A stretch of 64,000 bases of DNA, taken from NCBI GenBank assembly GCA_027922465.2, contig BQMF02000216.1, forward strand, positions 620,001 through 684,000, written 5' to 3'. This DNA comes from Turritopsis dohrnii (Eukaryota > Cnidaria > Hydrozoa > Anthoathecata > Oceaniidae). The translations under genes were made by a program, and so were the position numbers. The notes under the pieces are model-generated. The model did no database searches and was not told the DNA's origin. It saw only the letters and a program-made list of their open reading frames with translations. Position 1 is the stretch's first letter. Each line of letters opens with the position of its first letter. Shown in pieces: positions 11,090-24,366 of the stretch.

Positions 11090-12850
11090 ACCTTGGGTTC
11101 CCTCGGATTCCATTATTTTCACTGTTTGACATGTACCCTGGGTTTTATATGACTAAGTAAGAACTATAGCCTGGTCCGTAATCACAAAAGGACTGGAGAA
11201 AGCGCAGTAAAAGTAGCGACTTTTACGAAAGCCGCGAGAGAGCGGAAGTGCGTACAAAAAGAAGAAGTACAAACATTTTGAGTTTTTCACCTAGTCACAC
11301 TGACTAGGTTGACTAAGTCTCGGTCCGCCTCTGTATGGAGGTCAAGGGAGAGAAACTGAAATGCTCATTACAACCTTAGCAAACAAATTTTCGACGAAAC
11401 GAGACATTGAATACAGTATCATCCTACATTGGTTAAGAACTAAATTTTCGTTCTGTTTGCTACGTTCAGCATATGTTTATGTGGTTCGAGAAGTGTCAAG
11501 AAAATGGACTTTAATTTGGACAATGTTGAAGTTTTTGAAAAAACTAGGAGATGTGGTTTATAGAATGCCGGGAATTTTTTTTAATAGAATTTAGACTTGA
11601 TGAATAAAAAAAAAAAAATAAAAAAAATTGTGCGCTACGCTTAAACATATCCCTGAACTATCTAGCAGGATTCCACAGTGAAAAAAGTCGAGATTTGAGG
11701 ATTTTTTTTGAAGAATTGTGGCATTCCTCGACAGGATCATTTGAGGATTAGCGGGAAATTGACTTCATAGGTAGAAACCATTATGCCAACACAATAAAAG
11801 CATTTAATGAAAGAAAACTGTCATTCTCCTCAGCCATGTCTATCAATTTTGAATGTTTGGTGTATTGCTATTAAGGATCTGCGTAATCGAAACCTTTACC
11901 AGAAAAAAAACGTAATGGTTATTGTAAGTACTCGCAGTAGCGATTGTCTATATAATACAACTACCACAATGCATTGCTGTAATGACGTGTTTTGGGATTA
12001 CTTTACGGAATTGTTCTAGATAAACATGTCTGTTGTCTGTTTCGTTTGTCTCTCAATTATTCCAATTAATTATTTTGTCGCATTGATTTGTGGTAGTTGT
12101 AGTATGAATTTGGGAGATAACTGAAGTATGGTCAATTGAATGATGGGATATCATCACTTCTTTTTTAGATCAATCTTGTGTGTCTGGGAGTTACTTTGTC
12201 AATTAATCACTTTTTTAATTTCAGTTATTTGATTAAAAACTAAAAGAGTTTTATTTGTATAATTTAAGGGTGAATCAAATCCACGATAAACTCAAGAATA
12301 GAACATAAACTCAATTTTGAATTTGTCTAATAACCTCTTTGATGGGATTAGAAATGGCTGATACATAACATACAAATGTTATAATTTATAAAAAAAAGAG
12401 AGAAGGAAGAGCAATAAAACCTTATTTGTAATTTTTTCAAAAGTATCATAGAAATTGCTGCAAGGACCAACAATATCTTCTACTTTGAAGGCAATGTCTT
12501 CAGATAACCACTAAAAAATAAGGAAATAATTCAAAACGATAATATTTTGTAATTAATACAATTGCGTTTTGGCTCAAACAGTTTTCTCAGATCTCGAACT
12601 TTTCTTCAACAGTGGGAACGCCACTGGAGCGCAGATGAACTTGACTTAATGAACATAATAAAAAAACGACAAGATGAGAAAGACATGAAGAGATGATTCA
12701 AAAGATCTGTATCTTGCAATAATTAAAAGACTTTAGAAGTGAAAACAGCATGTCATCCAGTTATCTGTACATTTTAATCAACAAATCATGTTTTTATTTG
12801 TTTAAATCTGTGACAGGAACTGCTGTCTGTGTGTTTGTAATTTCCTTGTG
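11090..12850. other. Upstream region of the GPCR, no gene seen
   Basis: Small open frames (11,361-11,594 and 11,807-12,019) lack domains, splice context or family similarity. Any GPCR promoter or 5' UTR would lie near the right end, but no clear TATA box or splice signal could be assigned. Confidence 0.35.
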
Positions 12851-12889
12851 GTTAAGAAATAAATACAAAGAGAGAAAACTGGGATTTAT

Positions 12890-14077
12890 GTGAGAAGGCA
12901 CAGCAACAAAATGACCACACTTACTGCCTTAAATATAATTCTCATAGTGGGATTTTCGATTATATTTATTGTCGGTGTGGTAGGAAACGGTTTAGTGTGT
13001 TATGTTTTTGGTAAACACAGAGCAGCAAGCATCAACAATTTTGAAAGATTGATATTCTATTTGGCTATCGTTGACATGATTGCAAGTTTTATTAACCCTC
13101 TTGTGTTTATTTACTGGCATGCTACAAACTATAGTGTATGGCATTTTGGAAAGTTCTTATGCAAAGTCTTACCTTCCATCAATGCAGTTTTAATCAATAT
13201 CTCCATTGGGATTATACTTACTATTACAATTGATCGGTACCGTGCAATTTGTCATCCACTCGGGACAAGTACTTCAAGAAAAGGACTTCGAATCGTGACA
13301 ATGATTGTCATCGTGGCGGCAGTAGTCTGTGAGTTGCCTTATATAATTAACCTGACGGAAATTCCTAAAGCCAGGATTGTCATAAGCTGCAAGTACGAAT
13401 TGAACAACCTCACTCATCCGTTACCTGAGTGGCATATCTTTCCAAACTCTAAACCTCTGAACGAAGTGATATACCAATCGTCTCCAAGGCTATATACAAA
13501 GTGTAAAGATGTATATTACCAGGGACTAAGAGACTTCTTAAGAAAAAGCCATAACAAATCATACTGTCATTTTAAATGTGAGGATTTGTTTCCGATATGT
13601 TGGCCTGCTATGGTGGATGATGATTTGGTGTATATAGAAGTTATCATCACAATGTTCAAAGACTTGCTTTTCATAACATGCTTCTGTACCACAAGTATAT
13701 TTATCTACAGGGACATTAACAAATCAAGGACAAATATGCCCTCATCGGTTCCTTGTTTAGACAAGAAGAAAATTTTCCTCATTCTGATCTGGATGGCGGT
13801 CATCTTCACAGTGTTGGTGTTACCAAAAGATATTTTTTACGTAACCTTCGCAATAGCTGGACTTACCGGTAAACCGCTTCACCAGCGGAGCTCAAACGTT
13901 TTAAATGGTGCGCTGAAACTACTACAAGTTTCAAACAGTGTCAGTAACGTGTTCATATATGCTAAGCTACACACGAAGTTCAGACGAAAAGTAGGAAGAC
14001 TTTCTCGTGTACTTTTGGACATGAAGACTAAAGGTCATGCCCTCGATACACTTGTAATTGCAGATACACAAATCTAA
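12890..14077 (+). CDS. Class A (rhodopsin-like) G-protein-coupled receptor, single exon
   Basis: A 395-codon open frame encodes a seven-helix plasma-membrane receptor. Class A marks are GN at 32-33 in TM1, LAIVD (D62) in TM2, W84 plus C91 before TM3, and DRY at 115-117. TM6 has a lone Pro (P312) instead of CWxP, and TM7 ends NVFIY (353-357) where NPxxY is usual. The loop between TM4 and TM5 (about 155-245) is unusually long and has Cys 167, 205, 226, 230 and 237, so extra disulfides are likely. A basic helix-8-like segment (KFRRKVGR) follows. Met1 (12,890) or Met8 (12,911) could start translation. The ligand cannot be told; peptide-like or orphan is possible. It is intronless, like many cnidarian GPCRs. 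AATAAA lies at 14,299. Confidence 0.88.
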   Translation: MRRHSNKMTTLTALNIILIVGFSIIFIVGVVGNGLVCYVFGKHRAASINNFERLIFYLAIVDMIASFINPLVFIYWHATNYSVWHFGKFLCKVLPSINAVLINISIGIILTITIDRYRAICHPLGTSTSRKGLRIVTMIVIVAAVVCELPYIINLTEIPKARIVISCKYELNNLTHPLPEWHIFPNSKPLNEVIYQSSPRLYTKCKDVYYQGLRDFLRKSHNKSYCHFKCEDLFPICWPAMVDDDLVYIEVIITMFKDLLFITCFCTTSIFIYRDINKSRTNMPSSVPCLDKKKIFLILIWMAVIFTVLVLPKDIFYVTFAIAGLTGKPLHQRSSNVLNGALKLLQVSNSVSNVFIYAKLHTKFRRKVGRLSRVLLDMKTKGHALDTLVIADTQI

Positions 14078-14298
14078 CAGGGAGTAGGTTGGAGACATGA
14101 AGCTTTGGAGGAAGTGAAGACTGTCGGGAGTCTGAAGTTTGTTTGGAATATACCGAACAATCTAAATTTCTGATATATGAGCTTTTTTAGGTTTTAGAGC
14201 TTTTTTGATGTTGCTTAGAATTTAAGTTCTAACAAAAATTTCTCAATTTCATTGATAACTTCAGAAATCCTGATTAAAAACGTTCGACGAAGCTAACT

Positions 14299-14304
14299 AA
14301 TAAA
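14299..14304 (+). terminator. Candidate polyadenylation signal of the GPCR gene
   Basis: A canonical AATAAA lies about 220 bases after the stop codon. Its use is not shown by the sequence alone. Confidence 0.4.
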
Positions 14305-14309
14305 TGCTT

Positions 14310-16100
14310 CTTTAGTCAGTTCCTTAATCGTTTCTAATGCAGCAAAAAATGCTGCTGTAATTTCTTTGCATGGCTTGTAAGAAAACTCAGAAGAACCAGA
14401 TAAGATAAACAGCAAACGAGATCATTTTAATCCAGTTATTGCTTTGCTTACAGTGGTATCATATGTTATAAACGTTGAAATGTCCTGGTTTACAAAAATC
14501 GCAAACTGCTTGCAGTTTCGCCCTCCTGAAAGAGGATAGTTATTTCAATTCGACTTGAGAAGGATTGGCAAACGTCTTGTCTAAACATTCGCATCTCGAT
14601 ACTATGCATGAGCGCAGTCGATTAACAATCGGTGAATTTGAGGAAACAATAAAAATTTCACAAATTTTTTCCCAGCAAAATTAACAAGAAAGTAGTCGAT
14701 CTTGGCAGTTTCCGTCATTCAATTATCTCCGTAATATTTTATAAAACCTCCATCATGCAATGCTATAATTACTTGCTGTGAGATTTGCGTTAACGTTCTC
14801 CCGATTGTGCCATTTAGAATATCATTTTCGTTCGTCAAACATTTTTATTTTTCCATTAAGATATTTTTAATAATCATATCTCGTTGCATTCTTGTAATTG
14901 TATGACGTCATGGAGGTAATCGGATAAGAGGAGCTGCCAATTAGGATTAAAAGCAATTTATATCATGTGATGGTCTTGGACTTTGGAGAATTAAAAATCT
15001 AACTTTCAATAATTTGTTCTTTTACAAACCAATATATCTATATATCACATTAATATCGACCTCGAAATAATTTATATCTGCAAATTAAGGTTTATATACA
15101 TAAAAAGTAGTTGTGTAGTATATCAAAATATATGATTGTTGAAAAAAAAGTTCTGAACTTCGACTTTGAACAAGTCAAAAAATCTCGACATGACGAAAAG
15201 GACGAAAAAAGAAGAACTATTTAAAGTCAAGTGCTCAATTAATTATGCAAATCTCCAGTTGGGTAAATTCCCTCAAAAAACAGACAAGCAAACAGATACG
15301 AAATGCTTATTAGAGAAAAGATACAATTTAATGTATTTTTAGATGCGTTTTCGCAAACCAACAAATTTTCAACTTTTCGATGAATTTTACATAGTACTTC
15401 AAATTATTGTTTCAAAAAGTTCAGCCATCAGTCCACGTACAATCCGGAAGCACGTTCAAACATTAAATTTTCCCAACCGAAATCTACAAAAAACAAACGG
15501 TGAGCTTCTAAAGAAAAACCTTAGCTATTGGGAGAATATTCACACAAGTGAATTATGTTTCAGATAATAATAATACTCTATAATATAAATTATAACATAT
15601 TGATTAATGCTCATAATTATAAGGATAATCGCGAAATTCAATCAGCAGGGAACTACTCAAATTTCCATAAATAAAATTAGTCAATAAATGACAAAAGGAT
15701 TGGAAGAAATTCATTGAAATATTGTTTGTAACATTTATCTTTGGAATCAATCGTTTCTCTCCAGGAGTAACGTATAATGTTATGATGCTAAATGGAATCA
15801 AATCGACTGAATAGCACATTTCATTCTGTAATATACATGAGTCAATTGTGAATGCAGTATTTTTTTTAATGAAGCAGACAGTCGTTCTATCAAATGGTCA
15901 TGAAAGGATTGAAGCATTGTGACGCTTCAATGCTCAGTCGTAAATTTGCTCATGGGTCAGTGATTTACACTAACTCCATAAAGAAATATGCCTTCCTCTT
16001 CATCTAATAAAATGTAATTTTTGAACCGTCCGTAAGGACCAAGGATTCTAAGAAACACAACATACCAAGCATTGCACCTCCAATACACACTATACCATGC
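14310..16100. other. Intergenic, no gene seen
   Basis: AT-rich sequence between the GPCR and the 3' end of the MINDY4-like gene. The frame at 15,343-15,567 has no domain or splice support. Confidence 0.4.
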
Positions 16101-16111
16101 ACCGTTCTTCA

Positions 16112-19100
16112 TTAAAATCGAGTGAAACCGTTCCAGTGAATGACAGCGTCTGCCCATCTACCAAGAAAATAGATGAGACTATTTCCAAAAACATTGAATG
16201 TTACGATAACCTACAGATGCATTCTTCATTTATGAATCCTTCGTTTCGCAAATTTTTGAAATTTCAAGAAATTCCGTACGGGGAAAAATTGTAAAGCATT
16301 CAGGTCGGCTTCTTATTTTGTGTAGCGGTCATTCAGCTTGGAATTTTATACACGTCATATACATATTAGTCACGCATCTTTCCAGACATTATTGATACTC
16401 ACTTCGTTCGAATGACTTCTTCAACTGTGGAGACCTCTTCGTCTTCTACTTCAATCAAAGGTTCAACAGTATCTAAACAAAGTTTCCGATAAAACAATCG
16501 AAGGATAATGACTACACTAATATATCTACACTAATATATCACGTCAGGGTCTTTACCATAAACTTTGAAGAATTCATAGAAGAATGACATGAAACACAAG
16601 TGTGTCTTTGTGATAGAATGAGCATGATATCCTACCGACAGTTAACTTTACTTCATATTCAAGAGCAGCCATGTATTTGAACATTCCCTGGTAATGATAC
16701 AAATCAAACTTCCTTTCCAGTTTCCTAAACACCAGATGTGGAGTTCATATATGCATTGCATTAGAAAATACAGTTCTGTATGTAGAAGACTGCTACATCT
16801 CACGATCACGAAACTTTTTGATTCAAAGTCTCTCATTTTTGTTTGAATAAACGAGGCACCTCGCAAGATTGGACTCGTTTACCCAAACAGAAATAACAAA
16901 GTTTCGACTGCGAACTATCGAGATTGGGCATAATAACCAACTAGTACCTAACTCAATTTCACTGATAATCGATTCCCGTAGAATAAGTCGTTTGTAAAAG
17001 TAGGCAAGGCCCTCTTCACATTTTAAAGTTTTTTCTTAAGAAAATGTCATGTGTGTATGTCATGATGGTGACGTCACTAACTTTTGAAAGAAGTGAATTG
17101 AAAGAACGACAAAACGTAAGTACATACCAATCATTGAGGAGATCTTTCTTGCAGCTGAATAAAACACTGAACTTCCTGCGAATTTCTACAACCCAGATGG
17201 GATAGCAAGGAGTTTTTAAACAGCTTCCAACCTAAACATATATTCTCTCTTGTAATGCTGAAAAAACTGGTCCTAAAAACTGATTTCACTGTACTTATGC
17301 AGTCGAGTATTGTTGGTGACTTTTTGGCGATTTTTCTATATATTCATGAGTATAATATAATACATTTTGGGTGTTGTTCAGGTTTTCAGTAGTTGAAATA
17401 AGGTGTTACTAATCATATAGATAAAATCGTAAAAAGTCACTGCATTGAAGAGCATTTTTTTTTTTGAAATAGTGTGTATTAGTATAGAAATGCACTCCTT
17501 CGCAGTGATTTTTCAATTAATTTACCCAATGAGAATGCGTCGCGGCAGTAATAATTGTTAAAAAACATGAACTTACCTGTATACTTCTGAAATTTCTATA
17601 CTCTTCATGCGTTAGAAATCCTACTTCACATCGTCGCTTGATACCACGAAGCATACCCTTTTGAAACAGAAAAAAATCTTTTCAAACAAACAACCTCGTT
17701 ATCAGACTTCCAGAGAAAAACACACTGGCCTACTTACAACTTCCCCTCCATCACCCAGTACTTCAGCATCACCGTTGAATACATTGGGAACGGCTCTCCC
17801 ATAAATGCAAAGGTTTATCAAGGCCTACAGAAGACAAACCAATAAAACAAACATTACACAGTCAGTGCCAAAAGGTACTCGTAACTATCTCTCTATCTCT
17901 TTGAATGCTCTGGTGATTTATTACCTGAGATTTCAGGTCTCTCCTGTGATCTACCAACAAACCACAGGGAAGTTCCTTACAATCGTTGAAAATGCTGAAG
18001 AAAAATACATCATGAGGATGGAAACAGGTATTTTATTGAGATCATAGGAGTAATTACGCCAATGGTACGATCATATGGTACAATGCTATGCTACAATGCA
18101 AGGTATAATGCAATTGGGTTGAAGATCAACTATATTTTTTAACTGAAACCAATGTGCAATTGGAGAGGTACATTGTGTGCGGATATCATTGAATAATATA
18201 TTTTTTAAATTCAACTCCTTTCACATAGCCAAGAAAATCGAAAAGCTTCATTTTCATTGTTAGTGTACAAGAGTTAATCTTCATAGCTTAGGTAAATAAA
18301 TTGAAAGATGATGGTAGAGAAGATGATTTACTTTGTTAAGCCACGTGATAAAATCATGGAATATAACAACGCAATACAACCAGAACAACCTGTGTTTTGC
18401 ATCTAAAAATGAAACACATTTTAACATGATGATCTAAAAGCACGTTGTTGCACCTCCCAATTTTCAAAATAATAGATAAAATGAATTGATGAAATGAATT
18501 GATGCAATGAATTGATGAAGTGAATTTATATACCCATTTAAGATTGATTTTCATGAACTTCTCAAATTCTTCACGTTTGTTGAATTTAAACAATTCCATC
18601 TGAACAGAAGTTGTTTGCTTAGAGTTTAGAATTTTGCCAGGTTCGAAAATGAAATGTAATTTCGAACATACAAACCTTCTCTGTAATCGTGTCCTCTCTG
18701 TATTGAACATTTGCGATAAACTGACATCGACCAAGTGGTCTAAAATTGAAATACTTTTAATCAATGCAACAGTAGTCACCCATCATTACAATACCAGTTT
18801 CACTCACACTGTTAACACACACAAATCAATTGATTCATTTGATAAAATATCCACCATTTTTCATAACTGAAGGAGCATGGGCAGATGTGTGCTCACATCA
18901 AGGTATAGAAAGTTTGACTTCGGATTTCATTCTTGGCACATGTTTAAACTTTCAATAAAACAAGGAGAAATTTATAACAGTTTTAAATCCTTCTATACCT
19001 TTATACGGCCATGCTTCCATGTTGAGATTTTGGAAGTAGGGTGTCAATAAAGAAACTTCTAAACTTTATCAAACAACTGCAACATTATAACAGTTAGTAA

Positions 19101-22100
19101 TGTAATTAGTAATTAGTAATGGATAGACAAAAAATTGGCTAATTTTAGACATTGCGGTGGGTGTAGTAAGGTCATGGAAAAATTCAATTCATTTCCTTTA
19201 TCAGTTTCTCAAGTACTTTTAGATATTGATACTTTTGTCATTTTATTTATTATCCCATTTTGACAGAAGTACACATACAATGTCATGCAAATGATCGATT
19301 GCTTATTTCATCAGTATTGCTTTGAAGCAGTTTAGAGAGAATCACTGACCATCTCTAAATTACTCAAGTTGAAATATTTGAATGATAACCTAGCCAATAT
19401 AAAACTATAATTTGGCTCACTCACAAGGCAAGAACAGCATGTTTTTGGTTCCCAGCTTTCCAAATCAGATCACAAACTGATTTCAATAAACAACTTAATT
19501 GCAATTGTGTCGTCAGGTGAAGTCTAAACAAAAACAAACTTACAAAAACAAACTTACAAAAACAAACTCTAGAGAAGGAAAAGATTCCAATGGGCAAATT
19601 TGTTGAAAAATCACTGTGATGGATATCTATAGAAATATACATGCTACTTTAATAAAAATGCACTTTATCGCAGTGACTATTTGACAATTTTGCCAGTTGT
19701 GTTGCGAACAAACCTTCTGTCTGGATTCCCCAGCTGAGCAGTATTTATAAAGAGCAGATTCTTTAAAACAAAAGCTTGCAAGCAGGTCATTATTTCCACG
19801 GGACCATCTTTTTGGAACTTCAAGGAATAATGATCAGGAGTGAAGTAGGCCAGGTTTTGACTGCGCCAAGCATCTGTGAACGATGTTGTTAATGAGTTGA
19901 ACAAAAGCTTTCTCAAGGCCTAAAAAATTTAAAAGTTTCAGGGAATTTAATAAAAATGTTTGTCATAAGAAGTAAAAACTGTTAAAAATAGTTAAATAAA
20001 ACTCAAATAAATAAAAGAAGATAAACTTGAATAATCTTTTAAAATACATCATACAAAGATGTCTAATTATCATGAGATAACGGCTAGAGTGAGATTTTGA
20101 TTATTGGTTATAAACAGTCTAATAAAAGGAATGATGATTCATTTTCATGCAGATCGTATACTTACTTTGGCAACTTCAAAACTTATGGGTTCTCCAGAGA
20201 GACGATTGTTTTCTCCTCTCTTTGGAAATAGAAGTTTGCTATGGTCTTCAAGTAAATTCCACAGGCCGTCAGCTTGAATTGTAAAGTTATCATCATAACA
20301 ATAATAATGGCTGTCTACATCATTGTTTTTCAAGTTATCTGTACATTGAATATCAAATTGGCTATCATTTAAAGGTTGTGTATTTTCATACGGAGATGGT
20401 GTGATCTGTTTAATTATATCTATATCACTATGTGTTGCAACATTGACAACTGCATCAAATGGTTCATCATCCAACAGAGTATTGTTCTCTATACCTTGCT
20501 CAAATAAATTTTCAACTATTTGTTTGTTATGCACATGCTGATATTTAAAACTATTGCTATTGGTTACACACTGGTCGACTCTTGAAGACAAGAAGCTTGA
20601 ATGTGAACAAGGTTCGAAGACTTGGAACTTATTTGTTGTTAAGGTTTCTTTACAACTGTTCAATTCTTTTCTTGAGTTTGAACTCTTGCGTTTGGTTTTT
20701 GCAACAGATGTGGTTGGTGTTTTGGATCGAACCTATCACAGCAAATTAAGGAAATATTGAAATATTCAGAATGTGAATCAAACTACAGAAAAACAAGTCA
20801 AACAGGTTATCCACTCACCCCTGTTTGTGAAACAGTTCTTGGTTTCTTCACAGGAACTTTCTTCACTGGACTTATTTTAACAATATGATTCACCGCCCTA
20901 CCTTTCGTTTTCTGATTTGTACCCAATCCATTCAAAACGAGGTTGTCTAATGTCCCTCTTTGCCCTTGCAAATGAAAGTCATCTTGAACTGAATACCTTA
21001 CAGGTGGTGATGAGTTTTGATTGGATATCCAAACACTTTTCGCTTTAAAAATAATAAAAATAGAAATTATATTCATCAAAACATAACTAACTTTATCCAA
21101 TCTTTATCAAGTTTAATTTGTGATAATTACGTGTATCAAGTTTGATATCATCATCCACTTCATCTGTCGGTACAAAATCCTCTATGAAAAGGTTTTCAAC
21201 ATTACTGATAACCTAAAACAACATAGAATTTCTGATGATATCATAATAAGAAGATAATGTATAACGTGTAACGCGTGTCACAGACACCATCTATAAGATC
21301 AATACTTCTACCTTCAGTGTGAACATCAGTGTGTATCAAGAAGTTCTCTCTTGGTCAGCAAAAAGCTGGTTGTAAACTTGATAAATCAATACTTACTGTA
21401 TGGCCTTTCGAAACAACTCTTACGAACACTTTCATAATTTGAGTTGTTTCAGACATTTTGTCAAGTTTAGTCATATTTGTGAAATTAGAAAACAAGCAGG
21501 AAGAAAACAGAATAGAATTACAAAACCTCTTATAAAACAAATATAATACTCATGACTTATCAGAACAGAACTTATAAAAAAAATAACAGCAACTTACCTT
21601 TTCATGACAGAATGTATCAAAACTGTAAAAGAAAATTATGATTTGATTATTAAAGTCAATTGATTAACATTTTGTATAATGACAATCTGGAGGACCTTAG
21701 ACACACGAAACCATATTTGTCTTATGGTTTTGACTAGAACAGCTTAGGAAAATTTCAAGTGCTGGTCTATATAGTGGTAAGATTAAATAACATCATTTCA
21801 TTATAGTATGTAATGTGAACAACAAGAAGTGGATTTAAGACCAGTGCTGCTTGAAACAATAAAACTTGAATTTCAACTTCAAAATTCAAAAACTATTTAT
21901 GCAAGGGGTCTTTTTTAAAAAGAATTATAATTATCTCAGAAATTCAGTTTTAAATTACTCCAGAAAAATGTTCCGAAGCAAAATAAAGTTAAAATTGTGA
22001 AGGCACGAAGAACTGAAACATAACAGACTGACTGATGGAATGACATGATTGGTCAATAACAAAGCATTGCATAACCATATTGCATTCCTATGGGTTGTTT

Positions 22101-22669
22101 TCAGGAATATAATTAACAAAAATAACATTGGTGATGATGTGAGTCTTAGCAAGTGAATTACTTGAGCCATACCTGCTATCAATCGACTTTAAAGTATTCT
22201 TCAATTCTTTTTTACCTAAAAATGAGAATATTTCTTGTTTTCCAGGTAAAGAAAAACATTTTAATTCTATCATCTTCGATATCTATGCAAAAATTAGCAT
22301 GTTTATCATGTCACACGCAAATGATTATTTTCAAAACCTTTTCTTTCGCAAACTAAATGGAAAAGCAGAAGAGAAATGCAAAGAAAATCCCAATATAAAT
22401 GATTTTTTTTCCCATCAACAAAATTTTATAATGAACTTCTAATTACAAACTAACCATACGTCCTTCCTATTCATCAATAATTGTTGTTGCTACTTACTAT
22501 CATGAGATTTCTCTTGTTGTTTTGTAGTTTTTACATTACTTTTTTCCTTTTTTGGCGATTGTTTTAACTTTGGTAATCTTCTTGGATAACGTCTTTGATA
22601 AAAAAACCCTTGTCTTTCACTATTTTCTGATGTATTTAACGATTCTACATCTGCAAAAGATTTGGCCAT
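16112..22669 (-). CDS. MINDY4-like: MINDY4/FAM188-family protein, predicted catalytically dead (18 exons)
   Basis: Exons (minus): 22669-22498, 22215-22173, 21622-21598, 21528-21397, 21212-21131, 21042-20819, 20732-20166, 19919-19714, 19523-19425, 18675-18534, 18402-18332, 17994-17925, 17824-17738, 17657-17577, 17231-17128, 16724-16636, 16472-16403, 16157-16112. All have GT/AG borders and consistent phases, giving 769 residues. Residues 1-400 are basic then acidic and not recognised. From about 405 the MINDY fold is clear: FTDAWRSQNLAYF, LQAFVLKNLLF, CLLKSVCDLIWKAG, CSGCIALLYSMILSR, GRAVPNVFNG, KTPCYPIWVV, KFDLYHYQG and a final IRTKW...HWNG. Family enzymes cleave Lys48 ubiquitin chains using Gln, Cys and His. 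Here Gln (about 451) remains, but GGPCG reads DGPVE (Cys to Val, about 456) and SHFS reads RKFS (His to Lys, about 687). It therefore resembles inactive MINDY4B. The 5' end and the exon 4 acceptor are the least certain parts. Confidence 0.87.
21598..21622 (-). other. 25-nt microexon of the MINDY4-like gene
   Basis: The exon is bounded by TTTTACAG and GTAAGTT. It joins phase 2 to phase 0, completing a Ser codon and adding FDTFCHEK. Skipping it would break the frame. Confidence 0.6.
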
Positions 22670-24364
22670 ATGATCCTTCAATTTTGAACTTCACCAAATT
22701 AAACTCTTCACTAAATCAAAAGAAAATTAAAATCTGCTAATTAAGCATTACATTTTTCTACCATTGTAATGCAGCATAATGTAACCCAGTTGGGCAAAAT
22801 CGCCAAAAAGTCACTATAATAAGAGTGTATATTTTTATAGAAATATACTCATTTGCAGTGATTTTTCAACAAATTTGCCCACTGAGATAAAAATAAAATT
22901 TCTAAAATCTTGCTTCTTATATTTATCATTAAATTTGTTGTTTCTGCCTTGCTTAATAGCACAAACATTGTAGTGTTCGAAGTAAATACAAAACAAATAA
23001 ACTTTCAGGGTGTTAGCTAGGGTCAGATGGCTCTTTCCCAATGCGAAAAAACTAATACGTTTCCCAATTGAGTCCAGCAATAAATTCATGAAAAGTTAGT
23101 ATATAAATAAGCTTGCTGTTAAAATAAATGATTTGATTTGAAACATTGGCTTAAACATGCGTTTTCACTTCATTACAAAAATGATCATCGTAGTTATAGT
23201 CTAACGGCCTCAATTGAGAATTTTTAGTTAACGCCCTGACTTTACACTATATATAATCTTAAGATGACACAGCTAGGATTCTAAGTAGAAAAAAACAGCC
23301 TTTATCAAGTGCATAATAACTTGACTCAAAAATTTTGAAATTAGAAGATTTGTCAAGAACGAATATATGACCTACACATTGATGAGAATAAAAATTAATA
23401 GAAAAATGTATGAGCAGTGAAGAACAATGGATGAGTTGATGCAATGTTGAATATTCTCATAAGCATTATATATTGCTACAATATTATGTGGACAAGTGCA
23501 CACAACTCCATAGGCAAATAGATGTTCTCTATAAGGCCTTTAAAGAGAATAAGATAAGATTTCTTTCATTTAGCACTTGAAGTTTAATTTTGTAGTTGTT
23601 CGGTTTTTAGTTTAGCTTGAAGATTAACATCAGAAACCTGTCTATAAATTTTCAACCAGACCAAATTACATAAAGTAATGTCTTTGCTTCTTCTTTTTTT
23701 CCGAACTGATTTAACAAAGAACATGTATATATATATATATATATATATACTTTAAAGTATTATCTTAAATTCATTGATTTTGTTTTTTATCTATTATTAT
23801 TATATATATTCAGTATAAACTGAATACTTTCCTACCGAATGGATTAAATGATTATGAGGTATATATTACGTAGTTTTTAATGGTAGTGTGTGTCTTTCTT
23901 CTTCTTCTTCCTCTTCTTCTTCTTTTTCTTCTTCTTCTTCTTCTTACACGTATCTCTATTCCCATACATGTGGCAGGTTGAACCATCCTTGCAATGTCTT
24001 GACTGACATTGGTCACTTGTCAAAGCGCTTGCGTTAGTAGCCTGTGGCTGTTTAGAAAGATAGCATGTCTACTTTCTTTTCACCTGGATCGGATCCCTTC
24101 TTATATGTATCGTAACGTTTTATGTTTGTTTGTCTAGTCGTCTGCCATCATCTTGAGTAACAGAAGGAGGTGATGGTTGTTATATGTTCGTGTGAATGAA
24201 TGTGTTTGAAACGGGCTTGTATTTTTTAAGAAACTTGTTGTATCAATTTTACTGTATATATATATATATATCAGCTTTAATATTTTTAATCTTTTAAAGT
24301 ATTTTAAATTATATATAAAAACCGGGTGCTAACGTATAAAAGTGTAGTGTACAGAAACCAGGCC
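22670..24364. other. Upstream of the MINDY4-like gene, low-complexity rich
   Basis: No coding exon is recognised. A (TA)n run lies at about 23,727-23,751. A possible acceptor TTGATTTAG on the minus strand near 22,715 might mark a further 5' exon, but it does not connect in frame to the chosen ATG because an in-frame TGA lies 24 bases upstream of that ATG. Confidence 0.35.
23893..23945. repeat. CTT/CTTCTT microsatellite
   Basis: An imperfect (CTT)n run of about 53 bases with interruptions, in a non-coding stretch. Confidence 0.9.
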
Positions 24365-24366
24365 AC

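Noticed and set aside
15957..16111. Longer open frame (15,957-16,157) as the last MINDY4-like exon
   Set aside because: The phase-correct reading from 16,157 gives the conserved tail and stops at 16,112; the longer frame is out of phase.
20554..20760. Plus-strand frame opposite the large MINDY4-like exon
   Set aside because: Shadow of the minus-strand exon; no domain.
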